64,000 nt of DNA from Trissonchulus latispiculum (taxonomy: Eukaryota; Nematoda; Enoplea; Enoplida; Ironidae). The notes beneath the pieces are model-generated. The model saw only the letters and a list, made by a program, of their open reading frames with translations, made no database searches and was not told where the DNA came from. Position 1 is the first letter of the stretch. Every line of letters begins with the position of its first letter. Where the stretch lies: NCBI GenBank assembly GCA_030248195.1, contig JASAND010021304.1:1-64000 (forward strand). The letters run 5' to 3'. Of the stretch, positions 30,640 through 43,489 are shown piece after piece. The translations under genes and the position numbers were made by a program.

Positions 30640-33415
30640 TAACGGGAGGATCGATCTTCCCATGGGCCATCTAGGATTAGCTAACCAGAATCAAAATACC
30701 ATGACCGTGTGTCCCATAATTTGACCAGAAAAAGAAGAAAGTGGACTAAATGAAAGGGGGGCAAAAATATCCAGGATTTGGGTGTGGAGCCTATGAACCA
30801 GCTCAGGATTCAGCAAAATTAATATCCAGGTATCAAGTGTAACCCTGCTGAGAGCACATTATATTGAATAAAATTATTCTGTCTGAAAACATTGAAAAAT
30901 AAACTGCAAAATTAAAACAATAATTTGGCATTCATGGAACAAGTAGACAAAGAACGAAATTATGAATATGTCAAATCGTCGAAAAAACTAAACTATTTTG
31001 GGGTGAACAGATTTTTGAAAAGGTGGTAAAGATCCAATCTTTATTTATGTAACTCTGATACATCTAATTAAAGAATGAAAGAAAGTTGCACACCACCGAG
31101 GACCCGAGAAAATGGACACCTGACACTCGAACCCACGGCGTTTCGCTTAGGGGTTAAAAGACGTACAACAAATGACGCATTTTTCTTAGCGGGGAGGGAG
31201 AGAATTTGGTTACATTTTAAGTATTTGTTTTATAATTTATTTAAATAATTGATTAATAAATATGCTTAATAAATGTTGTTTCAATAGGCTAAGTTTAGCA
31301 CAATCTGGAAATTTTAGTTCAAGGTTTTTGTTTCGGCTTGTGAAAGTTTTACCATTAACAGCTACTGTCCGATGGCACAACTGTGTAAGTTACTTACAAT
31401 TTGTGGAAGGTTAACAAAAAAGGTTACAGGAAAAGCTTACAAAAAAGTTAACATTTTCATCCATTCAATAAATACCTATACAGAGTCACCCAACTCCGCC
31501 CGGAAATGTCAGTCCTCGGAAACGGACAACATTTCACTGGTTGCATTTTCCCCCCATTATACGTACATCATAGAGTGTGACCTTTATTGGGCTATAAAAC
31601 CTGGCGTGAATGGCAGCAAGTTTTAGGTGGAGCGCTAAATGCCATTACGCAAGCAATATGGCAATCTCATTTCTGGAAATTTGGACTGGTAAACATGAAG
31701 AAAATCTGGAGAAAAGGGAGACAATTTTGGGCCTTATAATTGTCCAAAATTTGACTGCTTTAATGAGACATTGGGTGCGGAAAAAAGGATTAAAGAGACA
31801 TTCACTCGCCAGATGCTGCCGGTTGTTGGAGGCATAGATTGCAGATTTTCTGTGGTTTTTTCTCTCAAGTCCAGAAAAAATAGAGTATATCGATGAACGG
31901 ACTAGGAAATACAAGACATGATTGAAATAATAGACTAAAAGCAAAAGTACAAAATAGGCAACAGTTTTCGTTAACTACAGTCAGACAAGTGCTACCTGGC
32001 ATAAATTGCCTTTTCTAGAATTTATCCATCCAAAATTTAGCAACAAATATAAGTACGGCACAGTTTGCATTAGAAAAAAACTGCTGACTTCATAGCTGAA
32101 TTGCACTGAATCGAATTGCGGAATCAGGTACATCGTAGTGATAATTTGTATTTATTATCGATGTGCTAAGCTTAACCATTGGTGATTGTTTTACCAGCTG
32201 AAATTCTTGATTTTTCTTGGCTGAGAAAAAATGAGATTAGTAAAAAACTAGAAAATTAGAAAAATTACCCTATTAGTGCATTGTAAGCTTTACACCGAAG
32301 TTCGCTATTGGATGCAAACGAATCTTTCTATAGCATAGAAAATGAGCTTTCAACAGTAACAGTCAAATACAATAAAAATGTCTCGCGAATGCCTTGGCTG
32401 GCTACAAGGAACTCATAGTCAAGAACAACAGCCCTGACAGAAAAGACCAGAAAACTTTTGGTAAAAAACGATTCACTAACCAAAAAACAAGAATAAGAAG
32501 AGTGAAGAAGAAGAAGAAGAACAATTTTAGGGGACTCCCTTTGTATTAATAAATTGTGGAATTTTGCTGCTGGAAAATCTTTCGAATAGAGCAAGTCTAG
32601 GCGTCCTCGTTAGGCCTTATTTCTGGGAGGATAGAAATAATATATTCATAGACATATACCTAAGTATAGGGCCGCTATAGGACTGGTAGATATGGGGGGA
32701 AAATTAAACCGTACTCGAACCGGTAGGGGGGGACGGCCAGCTCTAGGAGTCACTTAAGTAAGAAAGAAAGAGAGAAAAATGAACCTACAGGAAGCCGCGA
32801 AAATCCCTCCCCTATTCACTCAATGAGTGCTTAATTAAGAAGAATAAAGCACAACCCCCTTCCCTCTCCCTCTGTCCTAAATAAGGCGATCAAAAGAAGA
32901 AGAAATTGGAAATGTGAAAATCTGAGGAAACTATTTCTTAATTTCTCACAAACTCCCACTTAATTTTATTCGTTTTGACTGACCGTTTGACTTTTTCTGA
33001 TTTCATTCATTACAATTAAAGACTTCCAGAGATACCATAAGTGTGCACACCTTACACATTCTTGACTTTTTCAAAATGCATCTACTTCGGTGTGTACACA
33101 CACCTCAGAAAATATGGGTGTCGGCAAGTTGCATTTACTTCGATATATGCACACCTTACAAAATAAAGATCGTCATTGAGGTATTCGTGAATTATTTCGT
33201 TTCCAAACTGCACAATGGAGTTAACGGTTTTTCGACTATTCAATAAAATTGCAAAAGACTGCAATTTGTTGGCAAAACTGGGTCTTCAGCATAGCATAAA
33301 GATTTTGTTTAACTGGAGGAATAAGAAATCGCCCTCAGTGTCATCGATAAAATGTGAAGCTTGGAATGGAAATTATAGTTAAATGTTAAATATAGTTCGA
33401 TAGCGTAACGGCGAT
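30640..33415. other. Shaw upstream region; no gene seen
   Basis: AT-rich sequence that should hold the 5' UTR and promoter of the Shaw gene. I see no convincing TATA box or further exon. It contains a SINE tail near 31.1 kb. Open frames at 31.4-31.9 kb show no splice signals or recognisable protein. Confidence 0.4.
31085..31160 (-). mobile_element. SINE tail related to the 2.4-kb SINE
   Basis: The minus-strand B box GTGGGTTCGAGTGTC is followed by a CTCGGGTCCTCGGTGG end. This matches the arrangement at 2394-2443. The head is degraded. Confidence 0.4.
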
Positions 33416-33424
33416 ACACATAGG

Positions 33425-33829
33425 TAGAGTTGTGCCGTTAACAAATTTTCCGGGCCGGGCCCGGGCCCGGGTCTGCTGAACCGACCGGGCCGGGCCCGGA
33501 GGCCCGATTCAAGGCCCGGTGAAGGCCCGGCATACAAAAAGCGGTTACAAACAATAGTTAGTGCTATTTATTACAACTGAAACAACTCCTGGAAGCTTAA
33601 ATTTGACTTACTAATACAGAGAATTTGGAAAAATTATGAAATTTGCACAACAAAAATTTGACCGGGCCTCATCGGGCCCGATCGGGCCTGGCAGGGCCTC
33701 CAAGGACCGGCAGGCCCGGTAGGCCCGGCTCGGGCCGGGCCTCCGCGGCTGATCGGGCCCGGGCCCTTGCCGGGCCTGCCGATCCAACAACCGGGCCCGG
33801 ACCGGTTCAAGGCCCCGGGCACAACTCTA
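33425..33829. mobile_element. hAT-type MITE, 8-bp target duplication, CCGGGCC-rich interior
   Basis: Termini TAGAGTTGTGCC and GGGCACAACTCTA are inverted repeats. CACATAGG flanks both ends (33417-33424 and 33830-33837), an exact 8-bp duplication as made by hAT transposases. Both ends of the 405-bp element are filled with overlapping CCGGGCC/GGCCCGG words around an AT-rich centre (about 33530-33655). There is no coding sequence. Confidence 0.9.
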
Positions 33830-33839
33830 CACATAGGTA

Positions 33840-36800
33840 CCGAATAGTCACCCTCAATAGCAACAAACCTAGTCTGGCATATCACAAACAAAACAGTGTA
33901 AGTTCGTTGGAACCCAGATGTAGTAGAAATTGTACACAATTTTTCCACACATTTGGATAAACAGAATTGATAAAGCTGTCCTATCAATTCACTACCACTA
34001 CGGCGCTCTCCAGCTCGTTACCAAGGTTTCTATTATTTGGCACTATCTGGAAAGAGTATGAGCTAACTGATTCAGATTCAATCAGAGATCATAGTATACA
34101 CTAGCTACGCAGAGTATACGGTTCTCACCCGTTCTGGCCTAAACAGGATCCTTCTGCGGACACATTCAGTCACATTCGATCACAGGAGTTTGGAATTTGT
34201 GTGTCGTTTTGCCTTATTTGGGCATGTTTAGTCAAGGTTTACATATCTCCGCTGTCTGATGACACAGAGCACTGCGCTTGTCACACTCTTATCTATTATG
34301 TACTCTTGCCTAAATACTGCACGCGTATACAGTGAAACCGTTTGGAAACGCATTTATGTATACCCTGTTCACAGAATGTGAGAGGTACATACATGGGTAC
34401 AAACTGAATTTAAAGCAAAGCCGAAGCTAAGGGACGGAGGACAGCCTACTAATGTAATGCAGGGAATTGGAGATTTATTTCCCATGATGCCTGATCTAGA
34501 CAACCCGAACTGAGATCAGGGTATATCCTAAGACGGAGAGAGAGAGAAAGAGAACGGGAAAAGGAACAGATGTGAAGCAGGACTTAAAGCCCAACGAAGT
34601 AAACCAGCAAATGAACAACCTGACACTGGCTTCGGGGACTCTCTTGGGGTGTCAAACCAATTCTGGGACATTGTGAGCCTTTGTCAACAGGGACCATGCA
34701 GGTAAACCCTCTGTGACTTTGTAGGTACCATGTCAGGGTTAATTATTTAAAGCGGCTGAAAATAACATGGCACCCCGTTATTTGGAAGTCGGCGAGGATT
34801 TGTGCTGGTTTTGTAAGGGAAGCAGGCATAGGAAAGGCTTAAAGTTTTAAACAAAACAGTTTTATACAAAATGCACCATCACGAATACTGTGTGGAAGCA
34901 TCGTTGTACTTAAAAAGAGCAATATTCCACCGACATTGACAGATGCTGTTTCGCTATGTGCGAGTTTGTGCTCGAACTCCTGAGAGTTGGTCACACACAA
35001 GCTATTAACGAGATTTCGGTATTGCAGTGGCTCGTCAACGCTTGTCAAATCTTGAGCTTGAGTCATGAGCTAATTGTAAAAACAAATAACAGAAAGACAG
35101 TAAATGTCTCAGTTACTAGAAGGCTACTAGGTAAAACTAATACTAACCTAACACTAACTTACATAGTATGGTTTTCCTTTGGTTTGGAATAATGTACTAA
35201 ATGTAACAAAATTGCGCAGTAGTATTTGGGACTAAAAATTGAAATTCACACTAGAAAATTATTTGCTCTAAAGCTCAAAGTTACAGCAAATCACTTAGTT
35301 GGGAATTTTCAACCACTTTCGAACGGCTAAGCTTGATACTCCAGAAAAATTCAATACAGCACATTAACAGCAGTGGAATGAATTCGTTTTTAGCTCTATG
35401 CTAAAAATTCTGCTGGAGTTTTTTATTGACGCAGCTGGCGGAAATCTACAAAGCCGATTCGGCAAAACAGTCACAATCACTAACTTTTTAGTTTTCGAAT
35501 ACTAACTTTGTAAGAGCGTTTAGAAAACTACAAAAATCTTCGGTGAAATTATAGTTGGTGCGATTTAAGGATAGCAATGAAACAACAAGATTACCCCTAA
35601 AAGAGCCATATCATCATTTAATGAAAACACCGTGATTCAGCATTTTGAAGACTTAGTTTCGTCGTGGACAGCAGATAGCGCGAAAAATAAAATTGCTATT
35701 TAATGTTTTTGAGGTAGCAAAATGCATAGTAATTTTCAGCTTGTAGCAAATAGTCAGCCACAGTCATCAGGGGATCATGCGATTGTGTACTATATCAAAA
35801 CTATGGGACTGTGTCAAAAACCAAGGGCGCGTTACACGGTTTGGGAACTCGCTTTTGGTACAACCGTGTACGCACTCTGCCACACGCTTTTCGTTTGAGA
35901 AACGCACTTTCTGCTTTTTGCCTTAATAGCCGGCTTCCTTTTCAAGCACACATTTGCAGTACAAGTTTGGGTACTTAAAGGCAAAAGGCCAACACAACGT
36001 TAGTTTACAGCAGCCTGCAAATGGACACATATGCAAGAAGTTTATTGCTTAATGAAACATGTCTGAAACATGCAACAGAATAAAAACGGTACACCTACTG
36101 CGGAAGAGGCTTCGCTGTTTCGAGTCCGAACAGTAATTCTGAAACCTAGCTCTAGTTGTTTCATAATTCTGCACTGTGCCCAGGCTGATCTTAGCATACT
36201 GTTCTCGTACAGAGTGGGATCCCATGCTGAACTAGTACAATCCAAGACTGTATGGTTAACCACTGCCACTGAAATGGTATAAAAAATAGAGTCCCACTAC
36301 GCCTACCCCTTGCCAAAACTGGACACATTCGCTCAATTCGATGAAATGAAAACAGACTAAAATCCAATTCGATCAAATGAAAAATGCTGCAAGTGTTTCC
36401 TTTATCATCAGCACTAGTCACACTGCCACTGTATTATTTTCAACTGAACTGAATGGGCAAAGTAATAGAGCTTGTGACATTTTGAGCCTTAACGCCAATA
36501 ACATTAAGTAATTATTCAATTGTCAACTGATGTCAAAAGAGAGAAAATATAAATTTCAGCTTACTACACCATAATTTGCGATTTATTTTGACTTTGCTAT
36601 TTGATGTCAGAATCAAATTATTAGGTTAAAGCTAACTTCAAAGTGAAGACTGAAGAGGTCCCCGCGCTTGAAGGGTAGTACTTTAGGCTCATTAAGGAAT
36701 CTTTTGGTTACTAGGGAATCGTGAAATTCTGAATAATATAGGCGATAATAATTGTACACTTTAGTTTCCAGGGAAAGTTTGCTGAGAATAGGAGAATAGG

Positions 36801-38035
36801 GATAAATCTCCCAAGATGTGGTATGGATTCGCAAAATAGTGGATATAAAATATAAATTATGTCATAAATGGTGGCAAGACATAGGGTTTACCCTACTCTA
36901 CTGTAGCCTGAAAAGAGAATAGTTTTTTGTTATTAATTAAGAAGAAGAGTAAGCCACATGACATGCTTCCCAACACCTTGCGTAGCGGCGCTGCTAGGTC
37001 CAGAATACGCGAACGTTTTCCCGTTTGGCGAAAGAGGTAAACAAAATCACCCAATGAGGGAGAAATCCCACGGGCGGGTAACGGAGGGTCATTCTGGTGA
37101 CCATTCATAAACAGGAATACGTACTTAGTAGTTGCGTACGCTCACTCGCTCTATGTTTACGTGTTGAAGCTCGAAACGATACGATTTCAATTCTCGCTCA
37201 CCACCATTAAAGCACTGCAGAATTTTGATCTTTTGAATGGCATTTCAGTTGAGCACCAGGATTAAGCTAAAGCTCGAATACGCGTATCCATTTGAAAGAG
37301 TGAGACACATGTCGTGTTACAGGTTTCCCCAAATATGCAACCAGCTATATGTGCTCATGATATTCAGTGATTAGGTCGAATCTAGAATCAAATATGTACA
37401 AGGAAGCAATATGCGCGTATATTTACAACAATCTGAAACAAGGAATTAAAGCTAACAAGTCAAAAAAACTCTGTAATGTAAAGCAGTTCTAGTCAGAAAC
37501 GGAGAGAGAAAGAGAGTGCATACGTAGGTATCGAGAATTAAATACTAATTATTTATCCGAAGTCTCGAAACAAAGTCCAAAAGGAAACGGGTACTTGATT
37601 AACGAAGTTTCCGTCCAAAAACAGAACTCCCGAAAGAAGCTTAAAAGATTAGCCCGATGAATTATGACTGACAAAACGGCTCCCCCTTTTTCAAGTAGAA
37701 AGAGTGAACCACTTTTGCAAGAAATGAATTTCTATGAAAAAACAAGTAAATAGCAGCAGTATCTGAGTGATTTTGCTTGAGTTTGCTCATTACAGTTACA
37801 ATCATTAATTTGAATTCTTTTGTCATTTTCTTTGTTAGAATACAACGAAATGGAAGTTGGACATTGAAATAGAACTGAAGTTGGAATGCAATTGTTAGGT
37901 ACAGAAAGATAATAGAAACAAGAAGTACAAGTTGCAGTGTTGCAGAATCAAAAAATTGTTGCTGGCTCAAAAAATTCCAAAACAGCTTAATTTAGTGGGG
38001 GCGCGTTTCATGAGGCTCACATTTAAAGAAGAGAT
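33840..38035. other. Long stretch without recognised genes
   Basis: AT-rich sequence upstream of Shaw. The only structure noticed is a lone TIR end at about 34270-34306 (GTCACACTCTTATCTATTAT then GTACTCTTG), which matches the right end of the 41931-42303 element. Open frames here are short and have no splice context. Confidence 0.45.
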
Positions 38036-38040
38036 AAAGG

Positions 38041-38152
38041 TGGAGAGAGAGACACAGAGAGAGACACACACACAGAGAGAGAGACACACAGAGAGAGACA
38101 GACACACACACACAGGGGGGGTGGAGAAGACACACACACAGGGGGGTGGAGA
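38041..38152. repeat. GAGA/CACA compound microsatellite
   Basis: Runs of GAGAGA and CACACA alternate with GAGAGACACACA and end in two CAGGGGGG blocks. Confidence 0.9.
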
Positions 38153-38899
38153 GAATCACAGAGTACTGCCCATGTAATACAGAAAGTCTGCTCCTTTTTT
38201 TGCTAGCCTAACAAAGGGAAATTCTGTTCTCCTAAAAGGATCGTATGTGCTAAACTCGCTTCCACAACGCGCGGGCCCTACACCCGGCCCACACTGGAAA
38301 TGTATACCCTCCTAAAAGGATCATATATCCTAAAATCGCTTTCTTTCCCCCCCCCCCAAGAGAAATATCAGAACCCTACTCTAAATGCCATCCAAACACG
38401 CTAGAAAACTCTCCCTCAAGATGCTGACTTTGTAGACTGAGTCTACCTCAGGATACTGGGCTCTGTAGACTACACTATTATGTATGCTATAATCACTCCA
38501 CAGATTTTATTCAAAGAACATGTATATACCACATAAACAGACAACAAAGTGGTACAACATTGAATCACCTTCGTTGAAACTGGCAGGAAAAGGGCATAAG
38601 AGAATCTAGTCTTGCTTTTCGCCTTTTACTCGTTCATTAAAACGTTTCATCATTAAACCAAAGAATTTCCGTTGTCCTTCCTATTTTTTGTTTGTACCCG
38701 TTTACTGCCTCGTTTCATTTTACCATAAAATTCTTAAAAAAATGAATGTTCCTTTTTCTTCTTTCACCTCTCTTCACATTCCATTCATTAATAAATGGCC
38801 TGAGGAATCCGCCTGAAATGCAAACAGTAGAACACTAGACTTCACTTTTTATTAGATCCATAGTCAGCATTTAAAAAACAATAATATCAGCGGATAGCA

Positions 38900-40330
38900 A
38901 AAACGGTTGCAGCAGCAACGTGTAGGTGTACGTCTGCACACATGCGTACTCACAATGAAGTGCTTAGGTCAGCTCCCTCACTACGCCTTCTCCGTAATTT
39001 GTCTGTCAAACCAATCAATTAAGCAAAAGAGACTTCCATTTACTATTTATTGCATACAATGTACAGAAATGGGGGGGCTTCTCTACATACACGAATCCTG
39101 CAGAGTTTTCCTTTCTCTGCTATGTTTAAGTGAAAGACAAGTTCAGCAGACAAGTTTACTGCTACCTAATTTGCATGAATACTCAACAGAAAGTGTCCAG
39201 CTCAGCTCGCCACCCCGCCACCCCTAGTGTGTGTGCGCACGTGTGCACACATAAAACAGTATGTTTCAGTGTGAGTTGTTGGGTGGCGAAACCCGCCACC
39301 CCTCCCGCCACCTCGCCACCCCAGCACAAATAATCGACAAGACACTAGAGGGTAACTAGGCTCTTAAGTTCAGCAGAGAATTCCCCCCTGTCCCTAATTT
39401 GCATGAAGACTCAATAGAAGTGTCCAGCTTAGCTCGCCACCCCCCCCCCCCTAGTGTCCGTGCGCACGTGTGCACACACAAACCATTTATGTTTCAGCGG
39501 GAGGTATAGGGATGGCGAAAACCGCCACCCCTGCACCCCAGCACAAATATACGACTACACTAGATGGAAACTAGGCTGCGTGGAGGAAGGGGGAGGCCAA
39601 AGTCCCGGCTTTTTATTGTAGCATTTAAAAAAAAGAATACATCCGGATTGCAAGCATCAGTGTGTGGCCCCGGGGGCTCATTTGTTTAAAGAATATACAA
39701 AGGCGGGCCCCTAATTTGGATGCGTACTCACAAAGAAGTGGTCAGCTCACCTCCTACCAGGGTTTTTCCTTTTATGTTGTCTGTTAAACCAATCAATTAG
39801 GCAAAGAGACTTCCATTTACTATTTATTGCATACAATGTACAGAAATGGGGGGGGGGCTTCTCTACATACACGAATCCTACAGAGTTTTCCTGTTGCAGC
39901 TATGTTTATGTGAAGTATAGTACAAAAAGGGGGCGGGGAAATATGTACATGCACGGAGTCCTATTGAACGCCTCCCCCTAGTATGTCTGCTTAACACATC
40001 AATTCAGCAATGTGTCTCCATGTACTAATTATTATACACAATGTACAAAAAAGGGGGGCGGGGAGGAGAACACTTCTCTGCATAAATGACTCCAACTGAG
40101 TATCCCTTTTCTCCTATGCATATACGCCGTACAGACTCTCAGCAGAGAAATGCACACTACCTAATTTGCATGAATTCTCAACAGAAAGTGTCCAGCTCAG
40201 CTCGCCACCCCGCCACCCCTAGTGTGTGTGCGCACGTGCGCACACATGAAACAAATGTTTTTCGCGTCTGTTGTGGGGTGGCGAATACCGCCACCCCTCC
40301 CGCCACCCCGCCACCCCTGCTTTAAAAATT
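38900..40330. repeat. Tandem about 0.78-kb repeat with CGCCACCC and CGCACGTG hairpins
   Basis: TTTACTATTTATTGCATACA occurs at 39039 and 39816. The segment with GTGTGTGCGCACGTG followed by GGTGGCGAAACCCGCCACC-type inverted words occurs at about 39180-39325, 39430-39545 and 40190-40320. Both inner words are self-complementary. No coding potential is supported. Confidence 0.75.
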
Positions 40331-40334
40331 AAAA

Positions 40335-41395
40335 AAAAACAAAATGTAGAGTAAGCGCACTCGTCCTGCGAGGTCTATTCATTCAAGTGAAGCAACAGAA
40401 CACTTTAAAAAGCAACGGGTGATATACACGAGTGCATACTTTTACTAACAATCAGAAGCGGGGCAAAGTTGGGTAAAATCTAGTCGAAGTATACATGATT
40501 GTTACTTCTCGTTTAATTGGTGGAAATAATAGTTGATATCCAATTAATTAGTTGTAAACGACTTTGTTTAATCTCTTTGTAGTAGCCCTTACAGTTTACA
40601 TGAGTGCGATTTTCATACAGTTTAAACCTCTTTTTGACTCAACAGCCGTTCTCAATAAAGCATGACGCATATGGAGAAAATCCCCTTTCCACTAGTACAC
40701 TAAGCAACTGTGTAAAGGAGTTTTATATGTGTGGAGCTTGCAAGGCGGGAGTACAGAAGACTGTCAACATAAGTATACAAAGACAACTTAGCGTGTATAC
40801 GTATAGCAAGAAGTTTCAGCGGGACCTTTTAACAAAAGGTATTTTGCATAAATCAATAATTAAACTACACCAGCTACTGCGTGTATGTGCACGTGTGTAG
40901 GGCAGGATTAAATCTATTTTCACCTCTTAGTTCAAAGTAATTTCACCTCTTAGTTCAAAGTAATTTGCATATTAAGACGAAAAGGAGAAAGTACGGGGGA
41001 AATCATACAACATAAAACCGTGGTGAAGAGTAGATTCATAAGCACAACCAAGAAAAAACGGGGGCTTCCTGGAATAACTAAACTTTTTCTTGGCCTCGTG
41101 AAGCTCCGTGGTCTACAGAGGGAAATCATACGCAGTGAAAAACCCCACGCCCGCCACGTGGGATAGTGCTTAAAGCTTAAACAAACTTTAGCAGAAAAAA
41201 GAGCAGGACCTGTCGCATATACAAACCAAATGGCCGGGGTACAGTTTGCGGAAAAGAACGGAAACGAGTAGGTGTCGGGTTCGTAACGCATTCTGTAAAC
41301 TTAAAACAGCTAGACTAGGACGAAAACATCCAAATAAACTAACGGAAAGCAAGAGAGCGGGGGGGGATGGTGTAAACAATACTGGTTTAAATTAT
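40335..41395. other. No gene supported
   Basis: Mostly AT-rich. A minus open frame at 40950-41291 directly follows the donor of the 41399-41736 exon. It lacks an acceptor and has no recognisable motif, so it is not annotated as coding. Confidence 0.4.
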
Positions 41396-41398
41396 TAC

Positions 41399-41736
41399 CG
41401 CATCCTCCTGCAGCTTATCATGCAGATCCACCAGGTCCTGCTCAGAGAGGCGTAGCAGGGCCTGGGCCGACGGACTAGACCCACTGTGAAGCCGAGGGGG
41501 TCCGGCCCCGGACCCAGGTCCTACCCCCAGGTTAAGGACGGAGGAGCCTCCCCCGCTCCCCAGTAGGATGATGGAGGTAGCCTGCCCCAGGGGATAGTAG
41601 GATGAGGTAGTGGCAGCGCTGGAGGAGTGAAGACGTAGATGGGAATGATGGCGGTGCGGTGTGGCGCTCGAGCCAGCTCAAACAGAACCCGACTGACAAA
41701 CTCTTCCACCAGTTCCTGCAGAAGCCCCAGGAAGTC
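41399..41736 (-). pseudogene. Exon of an unrecognised gene with an internal frameshift
   Basis: From acceptor ttctcgtcag above 41736 it reads D-F-L-G-L-L-Q-E-L-V-E-E-F-V-S-R-V-L-F-E-L-A-R, a convincing amphipathic helix. It then loses frame near 41665. One base later the frame continues as a His/Ser-rich stretch, GSGGGSSVLNLG, and L-S-E-Q-D-L-V-D-L-H-D-K-L-Q-E-D-A to a donor GCG|GTAATA at 41399/41398. The one-base shift is either a real lesion or a sequence error. The phase at the start fits the 42545-42598 exon. The protein family is not recognised. Confidence 0.5.
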
Positions 41737-41930
41737 CTGACGAGAATCAGTCGAATCAGAATCACGAGTCGAATCAGAGTGCGCTAGAAAAAAGTAAGAA
41801 AAATTAAACAGAAGAGAAACACATAGACATAAGAAAATAGGGATAGTGGGGGGGGGTTAGGGTAGAAGCTCATACTAACAGTTAGCACTTGACTTATGTT
41901 GGGAGTTCCATCAAGTAGTCCTAATAACAT

Positions 41931-42303
41931 CAAGAGTACATAATATATAAGAGTGTGACAGCAGGCAAGCTATCCGTTATCAGCTCAAGGTACATGCTGT
42001 GCACGCTAACGGCTGACCCCATACACAAACGTGTATGTTCACTTCAAAGAAATTCGCACGCTATCTTTGCGTTATAAAGCTCGAAGCAGACACAAATTGG
42101 ACGCACGCAGGCGTTGTGTTTTAACACGTAAAGATAGGGCGAGTGAGCGTACAGAAACGTGTACTGGGTACACATTTGTGGGGGGGTGACTAGGTACACG
42201 TTTGTGTATGGGGTCAGCCGTTAGCGTGCAGAGCATGTACCCTGAGCTGATAACAGAGAGCCAGCCAGCTGTCACACTCTTATCTATATATTATGTACTC
42301 TTG
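41931..42303. mobile_element. TIR element with 7-bp target duplication
   Basis: Ends CAAGAGTACATAATA and TATTATGTACTCTTG with continuing inverted words AAGAGTGTGACA/TGTCACACTCTT. The flanks are ATAACAT on both sides (41924-41930 and 42304-42310). Internally there is a second inverted pair (GCTGACCCCATACACAAACG and its inverse). The same family lies at 50661-51068 and a lone end at about 34306. Confidence 0.85.
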
Positions 42304-42544
42304 ATAACATGAACCCAAAAGATAACGTTTAAATTCAGGTTTAGCACAAGAGGTGAAAATACAACACGAACGCCAATGACTGGTCGACATATAATTGCCT
42401 GCAGAAATGAAGTAGATAAAAAACGCAGACTTCAATTTCCGGCACACTACGTTTGGAAAGAGACGTCCACGTGTGGCACTTTACCCACGCCCAAACGATT
42501 CCAATTGTTTGTTTGTTTGTCTGTTTATTTGTTTGCTTGTTTAC

Positions 42545-42598
42545 CTGATGCTGATCATAAATAGCCTGAATATCCGAATCACATTTAAGCTTCATAAA
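42545..42598 (-). CDS. Short exon of the unrecognised 41-43 kb gene
   Basis: A 54-base exon in phase 0 at both ends. It reads F-M-K-L-K-C-D-S-D-I-Q-A-I-Y-D-Q-H-Q, between a cgttcag acceptor and CAG|GTAAAC donor (42545/42544), immediately followed by a GTTT/CAAA microsatellite in the intron. It joins in phase to 41736 (...YDQHQ-DFLGLLQELV). Highly hydrophilic and gene-like, but no family is recognised. Confidence 0.5.
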
Positions 42599-43030
42599 CT
42601 GAACGACGACTCCCCAAAGGTGTTTGGCCCCCCCCCACTCACCTTGGGGTGCCCAGAAATAGCCATTTTACGGATTTGTGGTCAAAAGTTTAACAAAATT
42701 ATCAGAATTTTTGTCAAATAATATCGTCTATTTCTGCGCTAAAACTGAACTTTCCAGCACTCTTTAGTCACTCCTTAGATTAGTTATAGCTGCATGTGAA
42801 GAAAACCGACAAATTTTGGTGTATTATTGGCAATTTATTTCAGACCACTTCATGTCCACTCCCACTTTTGATCTTCCCTTCGCTACCAGTGGTGGGGAAG
42901 AGGGGGACCCCACACCCCCTCCCTTTTTCGTCCAGAAAAAAACCAGAACTTCAGATTTAAACCGCCAATTCATACGTAAATTTCAAAACAAAATCGAAAA
43001 TATAGAGGATACATCTATACTAAACCCTAC

Positions 43031-43341
43031 CGCTGACAACGATGCTCAGCCTCCACATTGCTGACGTAGGCACGAAAAACCGTTTCAGCTTCCGGCACGT
43101 CTAGCACCTCCGGAGGAACCAGGTAGCTGGGACAGGGAGCTCCTCTAGACGACTGCCCCCCTCCTGCAGAGGGGTCCCCCAGGGTCGTAGTCCCCCGGGG
43201 GAGGGAGACTAATTAGGCCTTCGCCTCCCGGGTCGGGGGCCATTCGTTGACTGAGCGTTCCAGCAGGCCCGGTTCCTGAAAATAGTGACCATAGGCTGGC
43301 AGTGATTCCAAATGATCGCGAATTGAATCCCAGGATCTGCT
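43031..43341 (-). pseudogene. Exon of the unrecognised 41-43 kb gene with an in-frame stop
   Basis: From acceptor tgttctctgcag above 43341 it reads S-R-S-W-D-S-I-R-D-H-L-E-S-L-P-A-Y-G-H-Y and then F-Q-E-P-G-L-L-E-R-S-V-N-E-W-P-P-T-R-E-A-K-A, followed by TAA at about 43213-43215. The same frame then stays open through P-S-Y-L-V-P-P-E-V-L-D-V-P-E-A-E-T-V-F-R and A-Y-V-S-N-V-E-A-E-H-R-C-Q to a donor CG|GTAGGG (43031/43030). Both halves look protein-like, so the stop is either a lesion or the true end of a shorter protein. The exit phase (two bases) does not join the 42545-42598 exon, another sign of damage or a missed exon. Confidence 0.45.
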
Positions 43342-43489
43342 CTGCAGAGAACACAACAATAAACATATACAAGAACAAACAAACAAACAAACAAACTAAA
43401 TGAGGGGAACAGTGTATCAATGGCAAAACTGTTGCTGGCATTTCGGAGGGAAGGCAGGCCTCCTGCAGACTACAATTCTCATACACAGT

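Noticed and set aside
40950..41291. 113-residue minus-strand open frame next to the 41.4-kb exon
   Set aside because: No acceptor and no family signal; the exon already ends at a good donor.
43213..43215. Nuclear stop-codon reassignment (TAA read as an amino acid)
   Set aside because: The finger exon, Shaw and eEF2 exons use standard code and TAA ends the finger exon; a lesion or error is simpler.
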